Source: Salimicrobium halophilum
GTDB lineage: Bacteria; Bacillota; Bacilli; Bacillales; Halobacillaceae
Assembly (NCBI RefSeq): GCF_900100295.1
Contig: NZ_FNEV01000006.1
Location: forward strand, 1 to 64,000
Length of the DNA: 64,000 bases
Reading direction: 5' to 3'
Positions 8,412-16,599 of this stretch are shown here, one piece after another; within the stretch, counting starts at the first letter, position 1, and every line of letters begins with the position of its first letter. A program made the translations under genes and the position numbers. The notes beneath the pieces were generated by a model. The model was given only the letters and a program-made list of their open reading frames with translations. It did no database searches and was not told where the DNA came from.

Positions 8412-8429
8412 TAGTTTTGGAGGGATAAC

Positions 8430-9008
8430 GTGACGCAGGACAGAATCATTCAAATCAGTATCGACTTATTCGCAGACTCGGGGTATCAGAATACCAGTCT
8501 TTCCGATATAGCCGAAGGTGTCGGCATCAAGAAACCGTCTCTTTATAATCATTTCGACAGTAAGGAGGCTATTTTTCTGGCCGCATTGGAAGAAGTGAAG
8601 AATAGAGTGGTCCAGGTGATCCATCAGGAAATCACCTATTCCGACAAGGAAACGACAGAGCAAAAGTTACAGCAGATTTTTGATAAGTATACCGAATTGA
8701 TGACGGATTCCACCGAGGGGCAGCTATTCAAACGACTGACATTTTTTCCTCCAGAGGAATTTGCCGAAGAAATCAAACAGGTGTTTTTAAGAGTAGAAGA
8801 AGAAATTACCGCAACCATCACTCCCGTACTCGAGGAAGGTATGAACAAGAATCACATACGTCCATGGAAAATCGGCACATTACTGACCGCCTTCCACACA
8901 ATGATGGATGGGTTGTTTCTTGAGGAACATTATTATGGAAAAAACGTGCTTTCGGAACGCAAAAAGGCGTCCTGGGAGGTATTTTGGTCCGGAATAAGCG
9001 CGACGTAA
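8430..9008 (+). CDS. TetR/AcrR family regulator of the SMR pair
   Basis: The 192-residue protein has an N-terminal TetR helix-turn-helix at about residues 8-50 (SLSDIAEGVGIKKPSLYNHF) and a ligand domain with no obvious membrane segment. The GTG start at 8430 follows GGAGGG. It lies 13 bp before two SMR efflux genes, an order like B. subtilis yvdT-yvdS-yvdR, so it most likely represses this operon and is released by an exported compound. The inducer is unknown. An inverted repeat ACTAAC/GTTAGT overlaps its promoter region. Confidence 0.85.
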   Translation: MTQDRIIQISIDLFADSGYQNTSLSDIAEGVGIKKPSLYNHFDSKEAIFLAALEEVKNRVVQVIHQEITYSDKETTEQKLQQIFDKYTELMTDSTEGQLFKRLTFFPPEEFAEEIKQVFLRVEEEITATITPVLEEGMNKNHIRPWKIGTLLTAFHTMMDGLFLEEHYYGKNVLSERKKASWEVFWSGISAT

Positions 9009-9021
9009 GGAGGGACGCACC

Positions 9022-9360
9022 ATGGCATGGATGATTATAGGTGCTATGTTTGAAATATTATGGGCTATCGGTCTGAAACTTTCAGAGGGTTTTACGGATC
9101 CTTTCTACTCCGTGTTGACCGTTATCTGTATTCTGATCAGTTTCGCTTTCTTCACGAAGGCACTCACAGTCGTAGATATAAGTACAGGCTACGCCATCTT
9201 TACAGGAATCGGAGCTGCCGGGACCGCTGTGGCGGGGATGATTCTTCTCGGAGATGCGTTCGACCTGAAGAAAGTGTTTTTCATTCTGCTTCTCATTACG
9301 GGAGTCATAGGGTTGAAGCTTTCCTCGGAAGATCATTACGTGAAGGAGGAGGTGTCGTAA
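9022..9360 (+). CDS. SMR family efflux subunit, Gdx/SugE-like (YvdS-like)
   Basis: This 112-residue protein has four membrane helices. The first, MAWMIIGAMFEILWAIGLKL, carries the membrane-buried Glu and the pattern E-x-x-W-A-x-G-L-K typical of the Gdx/SugE branch (guanidinium and small cation export), and TGIGAAGTA fits helix 3. The C-terminus has an extra acidic tail (SSEDHYVKEEVS), as in paired SMR proteins. Its stop overlaps the start of the second subunit, which points to a heterodimer. The substrate cannot be set from sequence; guanidinium or quaternary amines are candidates. Confidence 0.85.
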   Translation: MAWMIIGAMFEILWAIGLKLSEGFTDPFYSVLTVICILISFAFFTKALTVVDISTGYAIFTGIGAAGTAVAGMILLGDAFDLKKVFFILLLITGVIGLKLSSEDHYVKEEVS

Positions 9361-9674
9361 TGGCATGGATGTTTTTGATGGTCGCAGGGATCGGTGAAAT
9401 TTCGGCGATGTTCTTTTTGAAAATGTCGGAGGGGTTCAAACGGCTCCTCCCTTCTCTTCTTGCTTTAGTGGCCGGAGGAATGAGCTTTTACTTTCTTTCC
9501 CTATCTCTCCGTGATCTGCCTATAGGTACCGCTTATGGCATATGGACAGGAATCGGGTCAGCAGGGACCGTAATGCTCGGAATTCTGTTTTTTAAAGAAC
9601 CCGTCACCAGGAAACGCATACTTTTCCTCTGCTGCATCATTTCCGGCATTATAGGATTGAAATTAGTGTCGTAA
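9360..9674 (+). CDS. SMR family efflux subunit, partner (YvdR-like)
   Basis: The 104-residue, four-helix protein starts with an ATG that shares its A with the TAA stop of the previous gene, which couples the two. Helix 1 (MAWMFLMVAGIGEISAMFFL) keeps the buried Glu but has Ile-Ser-Ala where the first subunit has Ile-Leu-Trp. Helix 3 keeps TGIGSAGTV. It lacks the charged C-terminal tail of its partner. Such asymmetry is usual in two-gene SMR pumps such as YkkCD, EbrAB and YvdRS. Both subunits are controlled by the TetR gene upstream. Confidence 0.85.
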   Translation: MAWMFLMVAGIGEISAMFFLKMSEGFKRLLPSLLALVAGGMSFYFLSLSLRDLPIGTAYGIWTGIGSAGTVMLGILFFKEPVTRKRILFLCCIISGIIGLKLVS

Positions 9675-9720
9675 TTCCTGTAGGATAGATGGTGAGCATT
9701 TTTTTGTTGGGGGAACAAAA

Positions 9721-9840
9721 ATGAAGAAAGTCTTACTCGTCCTGTTTATGATGATCATTTTCGTTTTTGGTATGATCGGCTATACCAATATCGATTCACC
9801 ACCATCTGTAAACGACGAACAAACAGAATCGTTCAACTAA
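9721..9840 (+). CDS. Small single-span membrane protein, 39 aa
   Basis: This ORF encodes MKKVLLVLFMMIIFVFGMIG followed by a short polar tail ending in ESFN. The ATG is preceded by a weak site (TTGGGGGAAC). It has one membrane helix, or an uncleaved signal, with a short acidic outside tail and no lipobox. It lies 46 bp after the second SMR gene and directly before a terminator, so it may be the last gene of that operon. The family is unknown. Very short length leaves doubt, but its fit between a ribosome site and a terminator supports it. Confidence 0.5.
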   Translation: MKKVLLVLFMMIIFVFGMIGYTNIDSPPSVNDEQTESFN

Positions 9841-9873
9841 GGCCTGTCTGCTTTCAGACGGGTCTTTTTTTGT
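9841..9873 (+). terminator. Terminator of the SMR operon
   Basis: GGCCTGTCTG and CAGACGGGTC form a stem with a CTTT loop, followed by seven Ts. Confidence 0.85.
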
Positions 9874-9935
9874 AAGATCAGACTGCATCGAAATCGTCTG
9901 TTTATATATATGCGACGGTTTTAAAGCTTACGTTC

Positions 9936-9975
9936 CAGAAAGTGTCGCATAACAATTGTTATCCGACACTTTCTG
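9936..9975. repeat. 40 bp near-perfect palindrome
   Basis: CAGAAAGTGTCG at 9936-9947 is the exact inverse of CGACACTTTCTG at 9964-9975, and the 16 bp between them (around AACAATTGTT) are also symmetric apart from one pair. It lies alone between the SMR operon terminator and a repeat array, with no T-run. It could be a cruciform, an operator for a large symmetric regulator, or a mobile-element footprint. Nothing else recognisable is seen in 9874-10080. Confidence 0.85.
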
Positions 9976-10080
9976 ATCAAAAGAAATCAATAACATTCTA
10001 TATTGCTTTTTATAAGGTGTTTTTGCTCATCAGATTTTGGAAAATCATCTTATAAATTCGTCCTGCTCCCTCCGGAACAA

Positions 10081-10290
10081 CTTCTAAGCGGACTTCTCCG
10101 CTTTCCCTCCATATCCAGGTACATTACCCAGAAACCCGAGCCATAAGCGGGGTGATTCCACATTTATCATCTCTAGCTATAAAGTCCAGAAGTCCGTAAC
10201 ATAAGTGGGCAGCTCCGTTTCGGAGAAGAACATCCGAAAGCAGAGCTGCCCACTTATGTTAGAACTTCTAAGCGGACTTTTCCGCTTTCA
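10081..10290 (-). repeat. Palindromic repeat array A: one full unit, one deleted unit, one lone left arm
   Basis: Read on the minus strand, a full unit runs 10290-10174. Its left arm GCGGAAAAGTCCGCTTAGAA is followed by AACATAAGTGGGCAGCTC, a loop, then GAGCTGCCCACTTATGTT and GGACTTCTGGACTT. Next, at about 10170-10127, is a unit that has lost its middle: left-arm GGAATCACCCCGCTTA joined directly to right-arm GGCTCGGGTTTCTGGGT. Last, 10105-10081 is a left arm alone. It is the only array in this orientation in the window. Confidence 0.85.
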
Positions 10291-10362
10291 ATTTGAGCAT
10301 ATGGATTTTCATCCGTCCCCCCATCACTCATAATAATAGGTAGGTAAAGGAGGCAGAGTTTT

Positions 10363-11049
10363 ATGATTAAAAATGAAAAAGGTGTATTGGTGATTTTTCC
10401 GCACCCGGATGATGAAGCTTTCGGCGTCAGCGGGACTATATCTTCTTATATCAACCAGGGGACGCCGGTTACTTACGCCTGTCTGACTCTGGGTGAGATG
10501 GGTAGAAACCTCGGGAATCCCCCATTCGCTACCAGGGAATCTCTCCCTGAAATAAGAAAACGTGAACTGGAGCAAGCAGCAGAAGCGATGGGACTTACAG
10601 ACCTTCGGATGATGGGATATCGGGATAAGACACTTGAGTTCGAAGATGAAGATAAGTTGAAGAATCTGGTCACAGAACTTCTGGAAGAACTCTCCCCTTC
10701 TCTCGTCATCAGCTTCTATCCTGGCTTCGCCGTTCATCCGGATCACGAAGCTACAGCACGGGCTGTGGTCAGAGCTATCCGAGAAAAGAATGAAGAAGAA
10801 AGACCTGCCCTGTATGCTCTCGCTTTCGCTAATGATACAGAGGAAAAGTTAGGGCAACCTGATATTGTGCACGATATCAAAGAAGTCCAGGAACAAAAGT
10901 TGAATGCTTTGAAAGCTCACGATTCACAAACTTCCCAGCTTCTTCATGATCTGGAAGAAGGAGTTCGCACCGGTAATCCCGAAGCATTGAAATGGGTGAC
11001 ACGTGAACAATTCTACACTTACAAGTGGGAGCACGATTCCGTAGACTGA
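10363..11049 (+). CDS. bshB2: Bacillithiol biosynthesis deacetylase BshB2
   Basis: This 228-residue LmbE/PIG-L zinc deacetylase removes the acetyl group of GlcNAc-malate in bacillithiol synthesis. The metal and catalytic motif IFPHPDDEAFG is at residues 11-21, and the second zinc motif, AVHPDHEAT, is near residue 126. NPPFATRESLPEIRKRELEQ matches the B. subtilis YojG (BshB2) type more than BshB1. The ATG follows AAAGGAGG. It is a single-gene unit with its own terminator; the yojF gene that accompanies it in B. subtilis is absent here. Bacillithiol supports a Bacillaceae origin. Confidence 0.88.
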   Translation: MIKNEKGVLVIFPHPDDEAFGVSGTISSYINQGTPVTYACLTLGEMGRNLGNPPFATRESLPEIRKRELEQAAEAMGLTDLRMMGYRDKTLEFEDEDKLKNLVTELLEELSPSLVISFYPGFAVHPDHEATARAVVRAIREKNEEERPALYALAFANDTEEKLGQPDIVHDIKEVQEQKLNALKAHDSQTSQLLHDLEEGVRTGNPEALKWVTREQFYTYKWEHDSVD

Positions 11050-11075
11050 TCCTTTCCAAGGGGATCAGTTTTTTT
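11046..11075 (+). terminator. Terminator of bshB2
   Basis: CTGATCC and GGGATCAG form a stem followed by seven Ts; it overlaps the bshB2 stop. Confidence 0.88.
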
Positions 11076-11149
11076 ACGGAATGTTCACAGACGAATGAAT
11101 GAAAGCGTGATATGCTTGAGAAGATAGATTTAAAAAGGAGTGAATAATC

Positions 11150-11908
11150 ATGATGAGAAAGGTACTTCCTTTTCTTTTATTCATAGTACTACTGGCCGCA
11201 TGCGGGTCCACTGATTCCGAAGAAAACACTTCTTCTTCCCAGGCAGCAGAAGGAGAGCAGGAAGAAATGGCAGCTGCCCCTGTCGATGTAGAAATAGAAC
11301 TCCCTGAACAGCCTCTTCCTCTCAAGAAGAACGTCGATATTTTCGCTAATGTAACGCAGGGCGAGGAACCTGTGAATGATGCAGAGTACGTAGAGTTTGA
11401 AATATGGCACACCGAAGACGGACAGGAATCCTCTGAAAAAATCCAGGCCGTCCAATCAGGAGAAGGCAGTTATACCATCCAATACAATTTCTCAAAAAGC
11501 GGTTCCTACCAGGTCATCGCCCACACCCAGGCAAGAGGTCTGCATACCATGCCACAAATGGAAGTGATGGTCGAAGGGAAGGAAGAATCAAGTGAAGGAC
11601 ACTCCCATTCTCATACTTCCACCCCTTTCGAAGTATCCCTTGAACACAAAGAAGCAGAAGAAGGGACAGTTCTCACAACCACCATCAAGAAAGACGGTAC
11701 AGCTTTTGAACAGGCAGAAGTCACCTTCGAAATCTTCAGTGACCAATCAGAGAAACACGAATATGTAGACGCTGAAGAAACAGAAGCCGGCATCTACCAA
11801 GCTACACACTCTTTCTCATCAGATGGAACGTATAACGTCCAGGTCCATTTCGAAAAACCGGATGAAGAGATTCATCAGCATAAGAAGAAAGAAATCACTA
11901 TTCCGTAA
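11150..11908 (+). CDS. Lipoprotein with two YtkA-like domains
   Basis: The 252-residue protein starts with a lipoprotein signal (lipobox LLAACGS, Cys at residue 19) and a Ser/Glu-rich linker. Two repeats of the YtkA-like immunoglobulin-type fold follow, at about residues 45-140 and 160-252; each ends in a similar strand pattern (GSYTIQYNFSKSGSYQV and GIYQATHSFSSDGTYNV). A His-rich linker SEGHSHSHTS lies between them and HQHKKK near the end, so metal (copper) binding outside the membrane is possible. YtkA-like proteins are often linked to copper or cytochrome oxidase assembly, which is inference here. It is transcribed alone. Confidence 0.8.
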   Translation: MMRKVLPFLLFIVLLAACGSTDSEENTSSSQAAEGEQEEMAAAPVDVEIELPEQPLPLKKNVDIFANVTQGEEPVNDAEYVEFEIWHTEDGQESSEKIQAVQSGEGSYTIQYNFSKSGSYQVIAHTQARGLHTMPQMEVMVEGKEESSEGHSHSHTSTPFEVSLEHKEAEEGTVLTTTIKKDGTAFEQAEVTFEIFSDQSEKHEYVDAEETEAGIYQATHSFSSDGTYNVQVHFEKPDEEIHQHKKKEITIP

Positions 11909-11946
11909 TCACAAGACGGTCGACCTTCCTATCGGGCATAAGCAAA

Positions 11947-11985
11947 AAAAGAGCCGGAGACTTTAAAAAGTCCCGGCTCTTTCCT
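11947..11985. terminator. Bidirectional terminator between the YtkA lipoprotein gene and typA
   Basis: AAAGAGCCGG pairs with CCGGCTCTTT, with inner GACTTT/AAAGTC and A/T runs on both sides. Confidence 0.85.
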
Positions 11986-11991
11986 TATGCT

Positions 11992-13833
11992 TTATTCGTC
12001 AGCGTTTTGAAGCTTGTTCTTCTTAGCTGCACGTTCCCGCGCACCTTTTTCAAGAATCTTTTTACGCAAGCGTACAGATTCCGGAGTAACTTCACAATAC
12101 TCATCATCATCCAGGTACTCGATCGCTTCCTCAAGCGTGAGGTCGCGTGTTTTCTTGATCGTATTCGTCGTATCTTTGGTTGCTGAACGCACGTTAGTCA
12201 AGTGCTTCTCTTTCGTGATGTTGACTGCAAGATCGTTTTCACGTACGTGCTCTCCGACGATCATACCTTCATACACTTCTGTAGTAGGCTCGACGAAAAT
12301 AGTACCTCTGTCTTCAAGACCCATAATACCATAGGTAGTCGCTTTTCCTTGTTCCTGTGAAACAAGCACACCACTACGACGGCCGCCGACATTTCCTTTT
12401 TGAAGCGGCGCATATCCATCGAATGTGTGGTTCAGAATACCATATCCGCGAGTCTGCGTCATGAATTCTGTAGAATACCCGATCAGGCCACGGGAAGGTA
12501 CAAGAAACTCAAGGCGGACCTGGCCATTTCCGTCGTTGACCATGTCCTGCATTTCACCTTTACGCATACCGAGGGATTCCATAACAGCACCCTGGTATTC
12601 TTCAGGTGTATCCACCTGAACGCGCTCCATCGGTTCACACTTCACACCATCGATTTCTTTGATGATTACTTTCGGTTTTGAAAGCTGAAGCTCGAACCCT
12701 TCCCGGCGCATGTTCTCGACAAGGATGGACAGGTGCAATTCTCCACGTCCGGAAACAGTGAAAGCATCCGGAGACTCTGTAGGCTCTACACGTAGACTGA
12801 CATCTGTCTCCAGTTGCGTAAGAAGACGTTCTTCAATCTGGCGAGCCGTCACGTATTTACCTTCCCTACCGGCAAATGGACTGTTGTTTACAAGGAACGT
12901 CATCTGCAGGGTAGGTTCGTCAATGCGTGGAATTTCCATAGCCACCTGATGATCTTTCGACGTGACTGTTTCTCCCACGTTAATGTCTTCAAGGCCGGCC
13001 AGTGCGATAATATCTCCGGCTTTCGCTTCTTCGATTTCCACCCGCTTGAGGCCGATGAAACCGAATAGCTTGGAAATCCGGAAATTCTTCACAGAACCAT
13101 CTTTCTTCATCAGGGATACGTTATCGCCGACTTTGAGCGACCCTTGGAATACACGGCCAACCCCGATACGTCCAAGGTAATCGTTATAATCCAGTAGCGT
13201 TACCTGGAACTGAAGCGGTTCATCTTTCGTATCCTGTGGTGCCGGGATGTTGTTCATGATCAGATTGAAGATCGGTTCCATCGTTTCTGACTGATCATCT
13301 GCTCCTTCTCCGGACGTACCGTTCAGCGCGGAAGCTGCAACAACCGGGAATTCAAGCTGCTCATCATCAGCTCCTAGCTCAATGAAAAGGTCAAGAACTT
13401 CATCGACGACTTCGTTCGGGCGGGCATTCGGGCGATCGATTTTGTTCAATACTACGACAGGCGTCAATTTCTGTTCCAGCGCTTTTTTCAAAACGAAGCG
13501 TGTCTGTGGCATGCAGCCTTCATAAGCATCCACGACCAGTAGAACACCATCTACCATTTTCAAGATACGTTCCACTTCTCCGCCGAAATCGGCGTGTCCT
13601 GGAGTATCGAGAATGTTGATTCGTGAATCTCCATATTGAACGGCTGTATTCTTGGATAAAATGGTGATGCCGCGTTCTTTCTCCAAATCATTGGAGTCCA
13701 TGGCTCTTTCATCCACGTTTTCGTTTGAGCGGAATGTTCCTGAATAACGTAACAATTGGTCTACTAACGTCGTTTTTCCGTGGTCGACGTGTGCAATAAT
13801 AGCTATATTGCGAATATCTTCTCTAAGTTGCAC
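11992..13833 (-). CDS. typA: Ribosome-associated GTPase TypA/BipA
   Basis: This translational GTPase of the EF-G group binds ribosomes under stress and assists 50S assembly. The G1 motif [13 protein letters not shown] begins near residue 15, with [12 protein letters not shown] (G3) and [10 protein letters not shown] (G4); EF-Tu-like domain 2 and two EF-G-like domains follow. The start is taken as GTG 13833, 8 nt after AGAGGTG, giving 613 residues, the usual length; the longer frame from 13869 adds 12 residues not typical of the family. It is a single-gene unit with its own promoter. Confidence 0.96.
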   Translation of the reverse strand: MQLREDIRNIAIIAHVDHGKTTLVDQLLRYSGTFRSNENVDERAMDSNDLEKERGITILSKNTAVQYGDSRINILDTPGHADFGGEVERILKMVDGVLLVVDAYEGCMPQTRFVLKKALEQKLTPVVVLNKIDRPNARPNEVVDEVLDLFIELGADDEQLEFPVVAASALNGTSGEGADDQSETMEPIFNLIMNNIPAPQDTKDEPLQFQVTLLDYNDYLGRIGVGRVFQGSLKVGDNVSLMKKDGSVKNFRISKLFGFIGLKRVEIEEAKAGDIIALAGLEDINVGETVTSKDHQVAMEIPRIDEPTLQMTFLVNNSPFAGREGKYVTARQIEERLLTQLETDVSLRVEPTESPDAFTVSGRGELHLSILVENMRREGFELQLSKPKVIIKEIDGVKCEPMERVQVDTPEEYQGAVMESLGMRKGEMQDMVNDGNGQVRLEFLVPSRGLIGYSTEFMTQTRGYGILNHTFDGYAPLQKGNVGGRRSGVLVSQEQGKATTYGIMGLEDRGTIFVEPTTEVYEGMIVGEHVRENDLAVNITKEKHLTNVRSATKDTTNTIKKTRDLTLEEAIEYLDDDEYCEVTPESVRLRKKILEKGARERAAKKNKLQNADE

Positions 13834-13876
13834 GGTGATAACACCTCTTTCTACTCGATTCAATTTCAACCTATCA

Positions 13877-13904
13877 ATTATAACATAAATTAGACATATT
13901 ACAA
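13877..13904 (-). promoter_or_regulatory. typA promoter
   Basis: On the minus strand TTGTAA (13904-13899) and TATAAT (13882-13877) are 16 nt apart. Confidence 0.65.
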
Positions 13905-13946
13905 CAAACTAGCTACAATGGATGCAAACCAGGGAGGGGACAACCG

Positions 13947-14864
13947 ATGAGAAGGCGATATGAATGGCTTTATACGATGATTCCGAAAAGTTGGGAAGGC
14001 CTGACGATAGAGAAAGTGATGAAGCGAAAATGGAAACTCCCCCGGAAATTGCGTCATGATTTCCGATCGGGCGGAAAAGTCCTCCTGAACGGGGAGCATC
14101 CTCACTGGAAGACCGCAGTCGTTCATGAAGGAGATGAGCTTGGACTTCGATTGTTCGAGCCTTCCACGGTTCGTATTCCGGCTGTGGATATGAATCTCGA
14201 AGTGCTTTTTGAAGACGATCATCTTCTGGTTGTGAATAAGCCGGCGGGTGTGTTCACACATCCGAACGGAGCAGAGGATGGAGCCACTCTATGGAACGGA
14301 GTCGCTTATTATTCTGAGCAACAATCCCTTCCTGTATTACCGAAATACATCCATCGTCTGGACCGGCATACATCTGGAGCTGTGCTTTTCGGAAAACACG
14401 ACCTCGCCATTGCAACACTCGGAGAAATGATGAAAAAGAGACGGATCACCAGAACGTATATAGCAAAAGTACATGGAACGATGGAAGAAGACGAAGGACG
14501 GATCGACTCCCCTATCGACAAAGATCCCGCACATACGACGAAACGGAGAGTAGACGAAAACGGGAAACAAGCTGTGACTAATTACTCCGTACTTTACAGA
14601 GACGATGAGCATACGCTGATCCGACTTCATCTTGAAACCGGCCGGACTCACCAGATAAGAGTTCACTTGAGCAGTATCGGGCATCCTCTTCTCGGAGATT
14701 CCCTTTACGGAGGCAGCGGAGATCAGCAGGGACGCCAGGCTCTTCATGCCGCTTCTCTTTCGTTCGTTCACCCTTTTACAGAAGAAAGCATCACCTGCTA
14801 CGCTTCCGTCGAGACCTCCCCTTTTTTCGAAGAGGAAGACCTTTCCTTCCTTAAATCGAATTAG
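13947..14864 (+). CDS. RluA family RNA pseudouridine synthase
   Basis: The 305-residue enzyme isomerises uridine in RNA. An S4-like N-terminal part (LPRKLRHDFRSGGKVLLNGE) is followed by the catalytic domain with LLVVNKPAGVFTHPN and the active-site motif YIHRLDRHTSGAVLF, whose second Asp-containing triplet (HRLD) holds the catalytic Asp; GRTHQIRVHLSSIGHPLLGD closes the domain. It resembles the paralogues YhcT/YjbO of B. subtilis rather than the ribosomal RluD-type YlyB, but the exact target is not certain. It diverges from typA. Confidence 0.9.
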   Translation: MRRRYEWLYTMIPKSWEGLTIEKVMKRKWKLPRKLRHDFRSGGKVLLNGEHPHWKTAVVHEGDELGLRLFEPSTVRIPAVDMNLEVLFEDDHLLVVNKPAGVFTHPNGAEDGATLWNGVAYYSEQQSLPVLPKYIHRLDRHTSGAVLFGKHDLAIATLGEMMKKRRITRTYIAKVHGTMEEDEGRIDSPIDKDPAHTTKRRVDENGKQAVTNYSVLYRDDEHTLIRLHLETGRTHQIRVHLSSIGHPLLGDSLYGGSGDQQGRQALHAASLSFVHPFTEESITCYASVETSPFFEEEDLSFLKSN

Positions 14865-14920
14865 TGGGCATCGATCCCGTCCTTCCCTATAATTAGAAGC
14901 ACGAAAGGAGCGATCCTAAA

Positions 14921-15874
14921 ATGAATGGACATAAAGGATTTTCATCCATGTTTCAGGAAGGACGATTGACCCTGGGTTTGAACATACCTATCGAAGCTCA
15001 TGGCAGTAATGTCCCAACGCTGGAACATCAAATCGAAAGAGCTCAATTGGCAGAAGCGGCCGGCTTCTCTTGTCTCTGGTTCCAGGACGTTGTATTGGAA
15101 GATCCTACCTTCGAAGATCCTGCAACCGGTCAGATTCTCGATAGCCTCACCTACCTTACATATCTCGGGGCGCACACTTCTACCATAAACCTCGGTACTG
15201 CAGCTGTCGTCACGCCTTTGAGACATCCGTTACGGCTGGCGAAAGAAGTCGCCAGTATCGAACGACTTTTTCCCGAAAGACTGATGCTTGGAATATCTTC
15301 CGGTGACCGTCGCAAAGACTTCGAAGGATTGAATGTGCCCATCATGGAACGCGGCAGGCTTTTCCGGGAAGCGTTCGACTATTTTAATGACGTGATAAGC
15401 GAGGAATTCCCTTCTGTTGAATCACCGATGGGGAAGATCGATAAATCGAACCTTGTACCAAAGCCTACGTCACGCATCCCCTTACTGATGACCGGGTACT
15501 GTCAGCAAACGTTCGACTGGATCGCAGAGCACGGAGATGGATGGATGTTCTATCCCCAACCCCCTGAGAAACAGAAAGAAGTGATCAACTCGTACAGGGA
15601 GAAAGCCGCGGCTTTTCATCCAGAAGTCTTCCGCCCGTTCATCATGCCTTTGCCTATACAGCTTTCTGAGGATAAAGATGCCCCTCTGTCTAAAATTCCA
15701 GCCGGATACCGGGGTGGTCGTCAAGCCATCACTGACATACTTCGGGAGTACAGAGACATTGGTGTGAATCACATCATGTTCAATCTTTCTAAAAGCGAAC
15801 GTCCGGTCGAAGAAGTGATTGACGAGTTCAAAGAATTCATCATCCCGTCCCTAAGAAAGGATAAAGAAGTATGA
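14921..15874 (+). CDS. LLM class flavin-dependent oxidoreductase
   Basis: This 317-residue protein belongs to the luciferase-like monooxygenase fold (F420- or FMN-dependent TIM barrels). Signatures are AQLAEAAGFSCLWFQDVV, INLGTAAVVTPLRHPLRLAKEVAS, RLMLGISSGDRRKDFEGLNV and VNHIMFNLSKS. It fits the group sometimes annotated as BA3436-type oxidoreductases. Its 3' end overlaps the next gene by 4 nt, so the two are probably made together. Substrate and role are unknown. Confidence 0.85.
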   Translation: MNGHKGFSSMFQEGRLTLGLNIPIEAHGSNVPTLEHQIERAQLAEAAGFSCLWFQDVVLEDPTFEDPATGQILDSLTYLTYLGAHTSTINLGTAAVVTPLRHPLRLAKEVASIERLFPERLMLGISSGDRRKDFEGLNVPIMERGRLFREAFDYFNDVISEEFPSVESPMGKIDKSNLVPKPTSRIPLLMTGYCQQTFDWIAEHGDGWMFYPQPPEKQKEVINSYREKAAAFHPEVFRPFIMPLPIQLSEDKDAPLSKIPAGYRGGRQAITDILREYRDIGVNHIMFNLSKSERPVEEVIDEFKEFIIPSLRKDKEV

Positions 15875-16557
15875 GCCATCTACTACTATTAGGAATACCG
15901 AACTTCGCAGTACACACGCATCTCGTCCAGGAAGATCGTCTCTCTTCCCTCGCTGAGTCGTTCGCATCCTTCGAACCTACTGCCATAGCAATCGAGAAAA
16001 ACTACTACGTGGAAGAGGAAATCAATAAACAGTTACAAGCCTATATCAACAGTGATGCTACCCTGGCTTATGACGCCATGGAACAGTTCGCTTTTCGGAC
16101 AGCCACAAAAGCGGACATTCCCGCTCTGCATATGGTGGATGAAGTGGTGGACATGTCGAACCCTTCTCTCGATCAGGTATTTTCATGGGCCGAGGAATAT
16201 CAACCCGCCTTATTAAAAGAAATCATCACAATCAAACAAGAGGCGGATCGGTGGCGACAGGAGGACTCTTTGCCGAACTATCTGAAACATACCAACAGCA
16301 AAGCGTACATCAGTCTCGTTCAGAACCTGCATGCGTCCCTGAACATCGTCGGAGACCGTCATCATCAAGTCGGAACGTCCTGGTTGAAACAATTGTATGA
16401 AAAAAACCTGGCTGTGGCTGCCAATATAGAACGACTGAGCAGTAAGGAAGAAAGGATCATCGTTTTTGTAGGAGAAGAATCCCTCCCCGTCCTGACCCAT
16501 TTATTAAATCAAAGCGGACGTACCATTCTTGAAGCCCCTTCCTCCTATTTGACGTAA
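15871..16557 (+). CDS. DUF5694/TraB-like protein
   Basis: The 228-residue protein opens with LLLLGIPNFAVHTH and continues with FASFEPTAIAIEKNYYVEEE, the pattern of DUF5694 and distantly TraB/PrgY-type proteins (a hydrophobic strand, an Asn/His-containing loop, then an Ile-Ala-x-Glu strand). NIVGDRHHQVGTSW and ERIIVFVGEESLPVLTHLL near the end fit the same fold. No signal peptide or membrane segment is present. The ATG overlaps the stop of the LLM oxidoreductase (ATGA). The family has no firm function; coupling to a flavin oxidoreductase is the main clue. Confidence 0.6.
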   Translation: MSHLLLLGIPNFAVHTHLVQEDRLSSLAESFASFEPTAIAIEKNYYVEEEINKQLQAYINSDATLAYDAMEQFAFRTATKADIPALHMVDEVVDMSNPSLDQVFSWAEEYQPALLKEIITIKQEADRWRQEDSLPNYLKHTNSKAYISLVQNLHASLNIVGDRHHQVGTSWLKQLYEKNLAVAANIERLSSKEERIIVFVGEESLPVLTHLLNQSGRTILEAPSSYLT

Positions 16558-16598
16558 AAAAAGCCATTCCTTTCTGAACAGAAAGGAATGGCTTTTCG
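16555..16598. terminator. Bidirectional terminator, DUF5694-like gene and BCCT gene
   Basis: AAAGCCATTCCTTTCTG and CAGAAAGGAATGGCTTTT form a long stem with an AA loop, with an A-run before it and Ts after it. Confidence 0.9.
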
Positions 16599-16599
16599 T

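Noticed and set aside
8310-8429. Guanidine riboswitch before the SMR pair
   Set aside because: None of the conserved motifs is seen; the region holds a promoter and a TetR operator.
9060-9359. Upstream extension of the second SMR gene
   Set aside because: It overlaps the first SMR gene in another frame; the true start is ATG 9360.
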